Assembly (NCBI GenBank): GCA_017302355.1 | Contig: JAFLDQ010000006.1 | Location: 1 to 46,681 of the forward strand | Direction of reading: 5' to 3' | Length of the DNA stretch: 46,681 nt | Source of the DNA: Dechloromonas sp. | Lineage (GTDB): Bacteria; Pseudomonadota; Gammaproteobacteria; Burkholderiales; Rhodocyclaceae | Part shown: positions 6,161-14,280 of the stretch, in pieces | How the letters are laid out: every line of letters begins with the position of its first letter | Position numbering within the stretch: the first letter of the stretch is position 1 | Translations under genes and position numbers: made by a program | Notes under the pieces: model-generated | The model's input: only the letters and a program-made list of their open reading frames with translations | What the model was told of the DNA's origin: nothing | Databases searched by the model: none

Positions 6161-8971
6161 TCAGGCAAACGCCCGTGCTTCGCCCGCGCCGTAGAGGTTG
6201 CTGACGCAGCGGCCGCACAGGCCAGGATGCTCCGGGTCGGCGCCGACATCCGCGCGCACGTGCCAGCAGCGCTCGCACTTGGCATGGGTCAGCGGCGTGG
6301 CGACGACCTGTTCGTTTTCGTCCTGGATGACCGCGGTCGACGAGCAGATCAGGACGAATTTCAGGTCGTCACCCAACGACGCCAGCGCATCGTATCTTTC
6401 GCCGGCGCAGCGGATCTCGACCGCCGCCTGCAGCGCCGACCCGATCCTGCCGGCTTCGCGCAACGCCTCCAGCGCCTTGGTCACCTCGGCGCGCACCGCG
6501 CGCACGAGCGCCCACCTGGCCAGCAGTTCGCCCTCGCCTTCGGGCTTGGGCATTTCGTGCCAGACCTGGAACATCACCGACTGCTCGCTGTTCCCGGTCA
6601 GCACCTGCCAGACTTCCTCGGCGGTAAATGCAAGGATCGGCGCCATCAGCCGGGTGAAGGACTGCAGGATGTGCCAGAGCGCCGATTGCGCCGAGCGCCG
6701 CGCGCGCGAATCCGGCGCCGTCGTGTACAGCCGGTCCTTCAGGATATCGAGGTAGAAGCCGCCGAGGTCTTCGGAGCAGAAGGTCTGCAGCGCCTGGACG
6801 ACGCGATGGAACTCGTAGCGTTCGTAATCGGCGACGCAGCCTTCCTGCAGCTCGCGGGCCAGCGCCAGCGCGTAACGGTCGATGTCGAGCCACCGGTCGA
6901 CCGGCAGCATGTCCTTGCCCGCGTCGAAATCGGCGGTATTGGCCAGCAGAAAGCGGAGCGTGTTGCGGATGCGGCGGTAGCCTTCGACGACGCGCTTGAG
7001 GATTTCGTCGGAAATCGACAGCTCGCCGGAGTAATCGGTCGATGCCGTCCACAAGCGCAGGATTTCGGCGCCCATCTTGTCCGACACCTGTTGCGGCGCG
7101 ATGACGTTGCCCTTCGACTTCGACATCTTGTGGCCCTTGCCGTCGACGACGAAGCCGTGCGTCAGCAGGGACTTGTACGGGGCGCGGCCGTCGATGGCGC
7201 AGCCGGAGAGCAGCGACGACTGGAACCAGCCGCGATGCTGGTCGGAACCTTCGAGATACATGTCGGCCGGATAGGCGAGATCGCCGGCGTGCGAGCCGCG
7301 CAGCACGTGACAGTGCGTGGTGCCGGAGTCGAACCAGACATCGAGCGTGTCCGTCATCTTGACGTAGCGCCCGGCGTCGTCCCCGAGCAGTTCGGCGGCA
7401 TCCAGCCTGAACCAGGCCTCGATGCCCTCCTTCTCGACCCGCAGCGCGACCTGTTCGATCAGTTCGGCGGTCCGCGGGTGCGGCAGCGCCGTTTCCCTGT
7501 GCAGGAAGAAGGGAATCGGCACCCCCCAGTTGCGCTGACGCGAGACGCACCAGTCCGGCCGGGTGCGCATCATCGCCTCCAGGCGGGCGCGCCCCCAGGA
7601 CGGGAAGAACTGCGTCTCGTCGACCGCGCGCTCGGCGATCCAGCGCAGCGTCGAGGCGTTCTCGTCCTTCTTGTGCTCCATGCCGATGAACCATTGCGTC
7701 GTCGCGCGGAAGATGATCGGCGTCTTGTGGCGCCAGCAGTGCGGATAGCTGTGCCGGATTTTCTCCATCTTCAGCAGTCGACCGCGGCCATCGAGTTCCT
7801 CGAGGACCAGCGGGTTGGCCTCCCACACCGTCCGGCCGGCGAGTTCGCCGGCCGCCAGCGCCGGCGTATCGGAAAGGAACCGGCCGTCGCTGCCGACCGG
7901 ATTGTTCACCGGCAGGCCGTAGCGCTTGCCGATGACGAAGTCCTCGGCGCCGTGCGCCGGCGCGGTGTGCACCAGGCCGGTGCCGGCCTCGGTGGTGACG
8001 TGCGCGCCGCAGATGATGTTGACATGGCGCTCGTAGAACGGGTGCCTCAGCAATACGTACTCAAGATCCCGCCCTTTGCACACCCCCGCGAATACGCGAT
8101 CCCCACCAGAGTACAAACCATATTTTTCAGCCCGCTCTCTCGCTAGCTCAAGAGCAAGAATCAAATACCCCTTAGTTGTTGGAACAAGAGTGTAGTCAAG
8201 ATCTGGATGAACCGAGACGGCTTCATTAGCCGGCAACGTCCATGGAGTGGTAGTCCAAATAACTGCAAAAGTTGGTCCATCCAAATGGTCATGTCCAAAC
8301 GCCTGCGCAACTTTCGTCAGATGATTCTCATGTACCTCGAAGGCGACGTCGATGGCCGGCGACGTTCTGTCCTCATATTCCACCTCGGCCTCCGCCAGCG
8401 CCGAACCGCAGTCGAGACACCAGTTGACCGGCTTGAGCCCCTGATACAGGTAACCCTGGTCGAGAATCCTGCCCAGCGCGCGCATTTCGTCGGCCTCGGC
8501 CTTGAAACTCATGGTCAGGTAGGGGTTGTCCCAGTCACCGAGCACACCGAGACGGATGAAATCCTTCTTCTGGCGCTCGACCTGCTCGGCGGCGAAGGCG
8601 CGCGAGAGTTCGCGCACCTTGTCGGCGGGGATGGCCTTGCCGTGCAGCTTCTCGATCTGGTGCTCGATCGGCAGCCCGTGGCAGTCCCAGCCCGGCACGT
8701 AGGGTGCATCGAAGCCAGCCAGCGTCTTCGCGCGGACGATGATGTCCTTGAGGATCTTGTTGACGGCGTGGCCGATGTGGATATCGCCGTTGGCGTAGGG
8801 TGGGCCGTCGTGCAGCACGAAGCGCGGGCGGCCGGCGCTGATCTCGCGGATCCGCCGGTAGAGTTTTTTGTGCTGCCATTCGGCCACCCACCGCGGCTCG
8901 CGCCCGGGCAGGTCGCCGCGCATCGGGAACGGGGTGTCGGGGAGATTCAGCGTGTCTTTGTAATCAGCCAT
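6161..8971 (-). CDS. ileS: Isoleucyl-tRNA synthetase
   Basis: A 936-residue class I synthetase that charges tRNA-Ile. HIGH is at residues 65-68 (GDIHIGHAV), the editing-domain signature [11 protein letters not shown] is in the first third, KMSKS is near residue 615, and a C-terminal zinc finger has C899, C902, C919 and C922. Length matches the bacterial type with C-terminal zinc site. It starts 9 bp downstream of the ribF stop, the usual ribF-ileS order. Oddity: about 290-330 bp inside the gene (8048-8380), covering part of the editing domain, use AT-rich codons unlike the flanks while keeping a normal protein sequence. Confidence 0.97.
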   Translation of the reverse strand: MADYKDTLNLPDTPFPMRGDLPGREPRWVAEWQHKKLYRRIREISAGRPRFVLHDGPPYANGDIHIGHAVNKILKDIIVRAKTLAGFDAPYVPGWDCHGLPIEHQIEKLHGKAIPADKVRELSRAFAAEQVERQKKDFIRLGVLGDWDNPYLTMSFKAEADEMRALGRILDQGYLYQGLKPVNWCLDCGSALAEAEVEYEDRTSPAIDVAFEVHENHLTKVAQAFGHDHLDGPTFAVIWTTTPWTLPANEAVSVHPDLDYTLVPTTKGYLILALELARERAEKYGLYSGGDRVFAGVCKGRDLEYVLLRHPFYERHVNIICGAHVTTEAGTGLVHTAPAHGAEDFVIGKRYGLPVNNPVGSDGRFLSDTPALAAGELAGRTVWEANPLVLEELDGRGRLLKMEKIRHSYPHCWRHKTPIIFRATTQWFIGMEHKKDENASTLRWIAERAVDETQFFPSWGRARLEAMMRTRPDWCVSRQRNWGVPIPFFLHRETALPHPRTAELIEQVALRVEKEGIEAWFRLDAAELLGDDAGRYVKMTDTLDVWFDSGTTHCHVLRGSHAGDLAYPADMYLEGSDQHRGWFQSSLLSGCAIDGRAPYKSLLTHGFVVDGKGHKMSKSKGNVIAPQQVSDKMGAEILRLWTASTDYSGELSISDEILKRVVEGYRRIRNTLRFLLANTADFDAGKDMLPVDRWLDIDRYALALARELQEGCVADYERYEFHRVVQALQTFCSEDLGGFYLDILKDRLYTTAPDSRARRSAQSALWHILQSFTRLMAPILAFTAEEVWQVLTGNSEQSVMFQVWHEMPKPEGEGELLARWALVRAVRAEVTKALEALREAGRIGSALQAAVEIRCAGERYDALASLGDDLKFVLICSSTAVIQDENEQVVATPLTHAKCERCWHVRADVGADPEHPGLCGRCVSNLYGAGEARAFA
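8048..8380 (-). other. AT-rich, differently coded patch within ileS
   Basis: Within this stretch the minus-strand codons switch from the usual C/G-ending set to GTA, CAT, AAT, ACT, CCA, GTT, CTT and similar. GC falls sharply compared with either side. The encoded residues, such as [20 protein letters not shown] and the following [18 protein letters not shown], remain typical of IleS. Both borders are abrupt (near 8340-8380 and near 8048). A recombination tract from a lower-GC relative is the simplest reading. Confidence 0.6.
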
Positions 8972-8980
8972 TGTGCATGC

Positions 8981-9901
8981 TCACAGCGTGAAGAAGGCCC
9001 GCGCCGCCGCGGCATCGGCCGCGATCTGCGCCTTGAGGGCGTCGAGATTCGGAAAGCGCCGCTCGTTGCGCAGCTTGTGCTCGAAACGAACGGAAATATG
9101 GGCGCCGTAGATGTCGCGGTCGAAATCGAACAGATGCACTTCGAGCAGCGGCCGCGTCCCCCCCAACGTCGGCCGGATGCCGAGATTGGCCACCCCGGGC
9201 AGGGGCTTGCCGCCGAGGCCGCCGACCGCGACGGCGAAGACGCCGGTCATCGGCAGCGGATTGTGCCGGATGCGCAGGTTGGCGGTGGCGAAGCCGAGCT
9301 GGCGGCCGATCTTCTCGCCATGCACGACCTGGCCATCGATGATGTACGGCCGGCCGAGCAGGCGTGCCGCATGCTCCATGTCGCCCGCGGCCAGCGCGCC
9401 GCGGACGCCGGAACTGGAGACCCTTTCGCCGCCGGCCGTGACGCTGCCCATCGCCTCGACGGCGAAGCCGCGCTGGGCGCCGGCCTGTTGCAGCAGCGCG
9501 AAATCGCCGGCGCGCCCCTGGCCGAAGCGGAAATCGTCGCCGATGATCAGGTGGCGGACGCGCAACCCGCGCACCAGCACCCTGTCGATGAACTGGTCGG
9601 CGGAGAGCGCGGCATACGAAGCATTGAAGCGGCAGACCATGACCTGCGCGATGCCCGCCTCCGCAAGCAGTTCGATCTTCTCGCGGAAGGTCGTCAGACG
9701 CGCCGGCGCCGAAGCCGGACTGAAGAATTCGCGGGGATGCGGCTCGAAGGTGAGCACGGTCGGCGGCATCGCCGATCGCGAGGAAATCTCGCACAGGCGG
9801 CCCAGGAGGGCGCCATGTCCGAGGTGAACGCCGTCGAAGTTGCCGATCGCCAACGCCGTCGGCCCCGGAACCGGGCGCGAAGAACCGCGAAAGACCCGCA
9901 T
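8981..9901 (-). CDS. ribF: Bifunctional riboflavin kinase / FAD synthetase
   Basis: A 306-residue RibF, making FMN from riboflavin and FAD from FMN in the cytosol. The N-terminal nucleotidyltransferase shows AIGNFDGVHLGH, LTFEPHPREFF, IGDDFRFGQGR and SSSGVRGAL; the C-terminal flavokinase shows GEKIGRQLGFATANL, GVANLGIRPTLGG and the closing KLRNERRFPNLDAL. All blocks are present at normal spacing. It leads the ribF-ileS cluster and is divergent from the diguanylate cyclase gene, leaving a 151-bp region between them. Confidence 0.96.
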   Translation of the reverse strand: MRVFRGSSRPVPGPTALAIGNFDGVHLGHGALLGRLCEISSRSAMPPTVLTFEPHPREFFSPASAPARLTTFREKIELLAEAGIAQVMVCRFNASYAALSADQFIDRVLVRGLRVRHLIIGDDFRFGQGRAGDFALLQQAGAQRGFAVEAMGSVTAGGERVSSSGVRGALAAGDMEHAARLLGRPYIIDGQVVHGEKIGRQLGFATANLRIRHNPLPMTGVFAVAVGGLGGKPLPGVANLGIRPTLGGTRPLLEVHLFDFDRDIYGAHISVRFEHKLRNERRFPNLDALKAQIAADAAAARAFFTL

Positions 9902-9923
9902 CTGATGCCCGAAAAAATGGGCA

Positions 9924-9929
9924 ATTATA
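9924..9929 (-). promoter_or_regulatory. -10 element for ribF
   Basis: A perfect TATAAT on the minus strand 23-28 bp upstream of the ribF start. No good -35 lies 16-18 bp further up. TGCCC and GGGCA flank an A/T loop between this box and the start codon and could form a small hairpin next to the ribosome-binding site. The rest of the ribF/cyclase intergenic region shows only an extended -10-like sequence facing the other way, TGC-TACAGT at 10011-10019, which may serve the cyclase. Confidence 0.4.
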
Positions 9930-10052
9930 GCGGCTTGTGCCCGGCTCCGCTCATCGCCGATGACCGCATGGCGCGCGGCCTGCCGTGCGCGCGCATCGCG
10001 GGGCGAAATTTGCTACAGTTGGCGTTCCCTTCCGGCGAAGATCGGCCCAGCC

Positions 10053-11051
10053 ATGCTCCAGTTGATCGAGCACATCATCCGCATATCGTCGCGGCGCGAC
10101 CACACCGAGATCAATTCGGCGCTGGTCGACGCGATGCGCGATATCTTCGACCCGATTGCCCTGGCCATCCATCGCTGTTACGCGGCCTCCGGCAGCACGA
10201 TCGTCTTCACCTGCGCCGGGCTGGGGCCAGGCGGCCCGTTCTCGCAGAACGCCTACCTGCCGGAGCGCCGTCACTGCCGGCCGATCGACCACGATCCGTT
10301 GCTGCGGCGTTGCCAGGACGAGCGCGCCATGGTTCGCGCAGCACCCGCCAGCCGCGCCGACCGGCTGGTTTTCCCGGTGATCCGGCAGGATCAGCTGATC
10401 TATCTGATCGACATATCCCTGCCCGCCGGCTTTCCGGACGACCGCCGCGGGCTGCTGACGGGTCTCGTCGAGTATTTCGGACACCATGTCTCGCTGCTCG
10501 ACTACGGGGAGACCGACACCCTGACCGGTCTCGCCAACCGCAAGACCTTCGACAAGCATCTGTTCGAGGTGCTCGGCAAGGCTGCCGGCGACGAGACCGC
10601 CGACGGCCTCGCCGGTCCCGCCCGCCGCCACGGCGCAGGCAACGACGGCCACTGGCTGGCCGTCTGCGACATCGATCATTTCAAGCAGATCAACGATACC
10701 TGGGGACACCTCGCCGGCGACGCCGTGCTGGTCCGCTTCGCCCAGTTGATGCGCGAGTCCTTCCGCTACGACGACCAGTTGTTCCGCTTTGGCGGCGAGG
10801 AATTCATCGCCGTTCTGCAACCGGCAAGCCAGAACAGCGCCGAGCGGGCGTTCGAGCGCTTTCGTGAAACGGTCGAACATCATGCCTTTGGCGACGCCGG
10901 CCGGGTCACGGTGAGCGTCGGCATCTGTCACTTGCTGGCCAACGACACGCCGACGGCCATCATCGACCGCGCCGATGCGGCGCTCTACTGGGCCAAGCAG
11001 AACGGGCGCAACCGGGTCGCCTGCTACGACACGCTGGCGGCCTCGGGATAG
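10053..11051 (+). CDS. Diguanylate cyclase (GGDEF domain)
   Basis: A 332-residue protein. The C-terminal half is a GGDEF domain: DTLTGLANRKTFDKHL, VCDIDHFKQINDTWGH with the metal-binding Asp, and the active-site GGEEF at residues 247-251. An intact inhibitory I-site, RYDD at 238-241, precedes it by the canonical spacing, so product feedback is expected. It should make c-di-GMP from two GTP. Residues 1-150 are soluble, contain no TM segment and have no recognised domain; a GAF-like sensor fold is possible. Start chosen at ATG 10053; the open frame further upstream looks non-coding. It is monocistronic. Confidence 0.92.
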   Translation: MLQLIEHIIRISSRRDHTEINSALVDAMRDIFDPIALAIHRCYAASGSTIVFTCAGLGPGGPFSQNAYLPERRHCRPIDHDPLLRRCQDERAMVRAAPASRADRLVFPVIRQDQLIYLIDISLPAGFPDDRRGLLTGLVEYFGHHVSLLDYGETDTLTGLANRKTFDKHLFEVLGKAAGDETADGLAGPARRHGAGNDGHWLAVCDIDHFKQINDTWGHLAGDAVLVRFAQLMRESFRYDDQLFRFGGEEFIAVLQPASQNSAERAFERFRETVEHHAFGDAGRVTVSVGICHLLANDTPTAIIDRADAALYWAKQNGRNRVACYDTLAASG

Positions 11052-11125
11052 CTGGCGATGAAGTCTGCCGCACACTGAGCGGCGCCAGCGGTACATACTC
11101 GCCACAAACCGTTGCAATCGGTTAC

Positions 11126-11154
11126 TTGAGCCGGCGGCCGAACCCCGCTATCTT
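11126..11154 (+). promoter_or_regulatory. Candidate promoter for the first small RNA
   Basis: TTGAGC (11126-11131) and TATCTT (11149-11154) are separated by exactly 17 bp, 75 bp after the cyclase stop. No reading frame with coding character follows; instead a chain of hairpins does. Confidence 0.35.
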
Positions 11155-11160
11155 GCAGAC

Positions 11161-11256
11161 ATGCGCTGAAGCCCTTCAGCGTGGGCGGCTCACCTCTCCC
11201 CCTCGCAAAACCCGGCCGCCTTGAAAGCCCCTTGCCCCCCTCAAGGGGCTTTCGCC
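11161..11256 (+). ncRNA. Candidate small RNA 1 (hairpins plus terminator)
   Basis: Downstream of a sigma70-like promoter there are three nested structures. A 7-bp hairpin lies at 11164-11181 (CGCTGAA, loop GCCC, TTCAGCG). A GGCGGC/GCCGCC pair (11184-11189 with 11215-11220) encloses a pyrimidine-rich loop containing CCTCTCCCCCTC, able to pair with Shine-Dalgarno sequences. A 12-bp GC-rich terminator-like stem lies at 11223-11253. No ORF has coding features. It could instead be a long 3' UTR of the cyclase mRNA. Unrecognised family. Confidence 0.35.
11223..11253 (+). terminator. GC-rich hairpin, probable terminator
   Basis: GAAAGCCCCTTG (11223-11234), a 7-nt loop, then CAAGGGGCTTTC (11242-11253): a perfect 12-bp stem. 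The following T-tract is short, so termination may be partial. It would end small RNA 1 or the cyclase mRNA. Confidence 0.6.
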
Positions 11257-11291
11257 TATCTGCAACACGGAAAGACGCGAATGCAACCGGT

Positions 11292-11323
11292 TTGTTGCGG
11301 CGCAACAAGCCAATGTGTATACT
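11292..11323 (+). promoter_or_regulatory. Promoter with overlapping palindromic operator (small RNA 2)
   Basis: TTGCGG (11295-11300), a 17-bp spacer and TATACT (11318-11323) form a promoter. Its -35 is covered by the perfect palindrome TTGTTGC-GGC-GCAACAA at 11292-11308. The palindrome fits TG-N-TGC-N3-GCAA, the pattern I recall as the site of PhbF/PhaR-type repressors of polyhydroxyalkanoate genes in betaproteobacteria. The promoter is seen in the sequence; the regulator is inferred. Confidence 0.5.
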
Positions 11324-11329
11324 GAACGC

Positions 11330-11387
11330 GTCTCCTCCTCCAGTCCTCTGGACGGATTTAAGCCCGCCTCGTGCGGGCTTCTTTTTT
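11330..11387 (+). ncRNA. Candidate small RNA 2 (about 58 nt) with anti-Shine-Dalgarno motif
   Basis: The transcript predicted from the promoter at 11295-11323 would begin near 11330 and end at a classic intrinsic terminator (11360-11387). Its 5' part carries TCTCCTCCTCC in an unpaired stretch, complementary to ribosome-binding sites, then a small CCAG-TCCT-CTGG hairpin (11340-11351). Promoter, unstructured C/U-rich seed, hairpin and terminator within 60 nt is the layout of a trans-acting small RNA. No reading frame of significance. The family is not one I recognise. Confidence 0.5.
11360..11387 (+). terminator. Intrinsic terminator
   Basis: AAGCCCGC (11360-11367), loop CTCGT, GCGGGCTT (11373-11380), then C and six T residues. 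A textbook rho-independent terminator on the plus strand, with no protein gene directly before it. Confidence 0.8.
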
Positions 11388-11425
11388 CCGCCGGTTGCCG
11401 GCGACGGCCGTTCCTGCTTCGCGCG

Positions 11426-12763
11426 TCAGGCGATGCTCGCCAGTTTGGCCTTCGGGCCAGGCGGATGCTTGATGAAATACTGTTTCACGCCGCGGACGAT
11501 GGCATCGGCCAGCTTGTTCTGGTAGGCATCGTCATTCAGCCGGCGCTCTTCGTCGGGATTGGAGATGAACGCCGTCTCGATCAGCGCCGAAGGGATATCC
11601 GGGGCCTTGAGGACCGCAAAGCCGGCCTGCTCGACACTCGTCTTGTGCAGCGTATTGACCGAACCGAGTTCGCCGAGCAAGTATTTTCCCAGCTTGAGGC
11701 TGTCGTTGATCGTCGCGGTCTGCGACAGATCGAGCAGGGTGCGGGCGAGGAACAGATCCTTGGCGCCAAGATTGACGCCACCGACCAGGTCGGCATCGTT
11801 CTCGCGCTGGGCGAGCATGCGGGCCTGCGTGCTCGACGCCCCGCGCTCGGACAGGACAAACACCGACGAACCGCGGGCATCGGGCTTGACCCAGGCGTCG
11901 GCGTGGATCGACAGGAAGAGGTCGGACTGCACGCGACGCGCCTTCTGCACGCGCATCTGCAGGGGCACGAAGAAGTCCGAGTCGCGCGTCAGCACGGCGC
12001 GCATGTTCGGCTCGGCATCCAGGCGCGCCTTGAGGCGCCTGGCGACCGCCAGCGTGACGGTCTTCTCGTAGGTCCCGCCGCGGCCGACCGCGCCAGGATC
12101 TTCGCCGCCATGCCCGGGATCGAGGGTGATGGTGACCAGCCGGTCGACGATCGGCTTGCCCGACTTGCGCGCGGTCCGGATTTCCGGAGCTTCCGGCGCC
12201 GACGCCGGCTCGGCCTTTTTCGTCGGCGCCTCCTGGGGCTTGGGCTCGGGATCGAGTTGCAGCGGCTCGACGGCATCCTTGCGCCCCTCGACCAGCGACA
12301 TCAGCGGGTCGACCGGCGTCAGCGGGTAGACATCGAGCACCAGCCGATGGGCGTATTCGCCGACCGGCTTGACCTCGAAGACCTGCGGCGCAACCTTCGA
12401 CTTGAGGTCCATGACCAGGCGCACGACGCCCGGCTTGTAGCGCCCGGCCCGCAACAGCTTGATGTACGGATCGTCGGTCGTCACCTTGCGCGCGATGCTG
12501 TCGAGGACGCTGTTGAACTCGACGCCCTCGATATCGACGACCAGGCGGTCGGGATCCTCGACGGTGAAATGCGTGAATTTCAGCGGCCGGTCGTGCTCCA
12601 GGGTGACCCGCGTGTAGTCGGCGGCCGGCCAGATGCGCACCGACAGGACCACGGGCTGTTTCGCCGCGGCGCCGGCCAGCGGTGAAACGGAGAGGATCAG
12701 CGAGGCGCCGGCATAGCGCAGGAGCCGCCGTCGCCCGCCGCTGTGTGGATGGCCCTTATGCAT
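11426..12763 (-). CDS. amiC: N-acetylmuramoyl-L-alanine amidase (AmiC type)
   Basis: A 445-residue periplasmic zinc amidase that splits septal peptidoglycan during daughter-cell separation. The N-terminus has a twin-arginine signal (RRRLLRYAG at 11-19, hydrophobic stretch, AGAAA cleavage region), as in E. coli AmiC. An AMIN domain (about 38-146) is followed by a proline/lysine-rich linker (165-203) and an Amidase_3 domain with zinc ligands H218, E233 and H287 and catalytic E396 in SALIETAF. Its 5' end overlaps the tsaE 3' end by 67 bp, so the Tat signal is encoded inside tsaE. The tsaE-amiC order is common. Confidence 0.95.
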   Translation of the reverse strand: MHKGHPHSGGRRRLLRYAGASLILSVSPLAGAAAKQPVVLSVRIWPAADYTRVTLEHDRPLKFTHFTVEDPDRLVVDIEGVEFNSVLDSIARKVTTDDPYIKLLRAGRYKPGVVRLVMDLKSKVAPQVFEVKPVGEYAHRLVLDVYPLTPVDPLMSLVEGRKDAVEPLQLDPEPKPQEAPTKKAEPASAPEAPEIRTARKSGKPIVDRLVTITLDPGHGGEDPGAVGRGGTYEKTVTLAVARRLKARLDAEPNMRAVLTRDSDFFVPLQMRVQKARRVQSDLFLSIHADAWVKPDARGSSVFVLSERGASSTQARMLAQRENDADLVGGVNLGAKDLFLARTLLDLSQTATINDSLKLGKYLLGELGSVNTLHKTSVEQAGFAVLKAPDIPSALIETAFISNPDEERRLNDDAYQNKLADAIVRGVKQYFIKHPPGPKAKLASIA

Positions 12764-13212
12764 TGCTGCCCCTCCAGTGACCGGGCGACGGCCTCGAGGA
12801 CACGGCCGGAACCCGCATGTTCAAGACGCAGTCGCAGGTCGGGCTCGGGCACGCAGCCTTGAGCACGCTCCGGCCATTCGACCAGGCAGACGGTGTTGTC
12901 GTGGAAGTATTCATCAAGGCCCGCATCGAGAAACTCCTCCGGTGACTCGAAACGATAAAAATCAAAGTGATATAAGTATAAGCTCGAAACTACGTAAACT
13001 TCAACAAGAGAATACGTCGGGCTCTTCACCGGCCCCGGATGACCGAGCGCCCGGATCAGGGCGCGAACCAGCGTCGTCTTCCCGGCGCCGAGGTCGCCTT
13101 CGAGAAAAATCACCATTCCCGGCTGCAGCGCCGGCGCCAGCGATTGGCCGAGGCGCTGCGTGGCCGCCTCGTCGGGCAAGGCAAGAACGGCGGTACTATC
13201 GGTGCTATGCAC
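12697..13212 (-). CDS. tsaE: tRNA threonylcarbamoyladenosine biosynthesis ATPase TsaE
   Basis: A 171-residue P-loop ATPase needed with TsaB and TsaD for the t6A modification at position 37 of ANN-decoding tRNAs. Walker A is EGDLGAGKTT at about 38-47, followed by SPTYSLVEVY and YHFDFYRF, the family signatures, and CLVEWPER. The start is GTG 13212: similarity begins at VLALPDEAAT, no ATG is available, and GGAG lies 8 nt upstream. That start overlaps the divergent queG start by 6 bp. A short AT-rich codon patch (12945-13020) encodes the segment after SPTYS. Confidence 0.92.
   Translation of the reverse strand: MHSTDSTAVLALPDEAATQRLGQSLAPALQPGMVIFLEGDLGAGKTTLVRALIRALGHPGPVKSPTYSLVEVYVVSSLYLYHFDFYRFESPEEFLDAGLDEYFHDNTVCLVEWPERAQGCVPEPDLRLRLEHAGSGRVLEAVARSLEGQQCIRAIHTAAGDGGSCAMPAPR
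12945..13020 (-). other. AT-rich, differently coded patch within tsaE
   Basis: About 75 bp in which TsaE codons are TAT, TCT, CTT, GTT, TTA, TAT, TTT, GAT and TAT instead of the C/G-ending codons on both sides. The protein motifs SPTYSLVEVY and YHFDFYRF are retained. It may be a tiny recombination tract, or it may hold promoter sequence for the divergent queG, whose start lies about 190 bp away and overlaps that of tsaE. Confidence 0.5.
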
Positions 13213-14280
13213 GATCCGAACTCCAGGCTGGATGATGCGGCGCTGAAGGAAGCCATCCGTCAGGCCGGCGGGGAACTGGGTTTCGCCGCGCTCGGCTTCG
13301 CGCGCGCCGACACCACGGGGGCGGCGGAACATCTGCGCGACTGGCTGGGCGCCGGCTGCCACGGGGAGATGGATTATATGGCCCGTCATGCGGAATTGCG
13401 CGCCGACCCGCGGCGGCTCCATGCCGGGACGGTGACCGTGATCTCTGCCGCGGTCGACTACCTGCCGCACGGCAAGATCGTCGGCGAGCCCGGACAGGCG
13501 GCGATTTCACGCTATGCGCAGGGCCGCGATTACCACAAGGTCGTGCGTCACCGCCTGCAGCGGCTGGCCACGGCGATCGCCTCGCTGGCCGGCCCGTTCG
13601 GCTACCGCGTCTTCTCGGATTCGGCGCCGGTCATGGAAGTGCATTTCGCGCAACGGGCCGGCCTCGGCTGGCGCGGCAAGCATACGCTGCTGCTGTCGCA
13701 GCAAGGTTCCTGGCGCTTTCTCGGCGAAATCTACTGCGATCTGCCGCTGACCCCGGACGCGCCGCTCGAGGAACATTGCGGTACGTGTACGGCCTGCCTC
13801 GACGCCTGCCCCACTGGGGCGATCACCGCGCCCAACCGCGTCGACGCGCGGCGCTGCATTTCCTACCTGACCATCGAACTGGCCGGCAGCATTCCCGAGG
13901 AATTCCGCCCGCTGCTCGGCAACCGCATCTACGGCTGCGACGATTGCCAGCTCTGCTGCCCGTGGAACCGCTTCGCGCAGTCCGGCGACCCGGAATTCGC
14001 ACCGCGCCACGGGCTTGACGAAGCCCGGCTGGTCGAGCTTTTTGCCTGGACCGAGGCGGAATTCAATGAACGGCTGGCCGGCAACCCGATCCGCCGCATC
14101 GGCCATGAGCGCTGGTTGCGCAATATCGCCGTGGCACTGGGCAATTCCGGCGATTCGGCCGAAACTCGCCCGGCGCTAGGTAGCCGCGCCGACCACCCCT
14201 CCCTCATCGTTCGCGAACACGTCGCCTGGGCGCTGGCCCGGCTGCCGGCTGCCGGACCGGCGACTGCCCGCCCGGAATGA
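13207..14280 (+). CDS. queG: Epoxyqueuosine reductase
   Basis: A 357-residue cobalamin-dependent iron-sulfur enzyme that converts epoxyqueuosine to queuosine in tRNA, the last step of the pathway. Two [4Fe-4S] clusters are evident: C191-x2-C194-x2-C197-x3-C201-P and C244-x2-C247-x2-C250 with C251-P. The N-terminal cobalamin-binding part (SRYAQGRDYHKVV, APVMEVHFAQRAGLGWRGKHTLL) is complete, and a short HEAT-like C-terminus follows the second cluster. ATG 13207 lies inside the tsaE start region, so the genes meet head to head with a 6-bp overlap and queG's promoter must lie within tsaE. Confidence 0.95.
   Translation: MHDPNSRLDDAALKEAIRQAGGELGFAALGFARADTTGAAEHLRDWLGAGCHGEMDYMARHAELRADPRRLHAGTVTVISAAVDYLPHGKIVGEPGQAAISRYAQGRDYHKVVRHRLQRLATAIASLAGPFGYRVFSDSAPVMEVHFAQRAGLGWRGKHTLLLSQQGSWRFLGEIYCDLPLTPDAPLEEHCGTCTACLDACPTGAITAPNRVDARRCISYLTIELAGSIPEEFRPLLGNRIYGCDDCQLCCPWNRFAQSGDPEFAPRHGLDEARLVELFAWTEAEFNERLAGNPIRRIGHERWLRNIAVALGNSGDSAETRPALGSRADHPSLIVREHVAWALARLPAAGPATARPE

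Noticed and set aside
5675..8146. An 823-codon plus-strand open frame
   Set aside because: Antisense to ileS and the vapBC pair, with low-complexity Arg/Ala/Asp-rich translation typical of shadow frames.
9901..10052. FMN riboswitch ahead of ribF
   Set aside because: The leader is under 40 bases and lacks the conserved FMN aptamer blocks.
8207..10867. An 886-codon plus-strand open frame
   Set aside because: Antisense to ileS and ribF and out of frame with the diguanylate cyclase; shadow frame.
11281..11325. A 14-codon cysteine-rich reading frame
   Set aside because: Overlaps the promoter and palindrome of small RNA 2 and has no ribosome-binding site.
13213..13470. N-terminal extension of TsaE up to an ATG at 13470
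   Set aside because: The added residues are antisense to queG and do not resemble TsaE.
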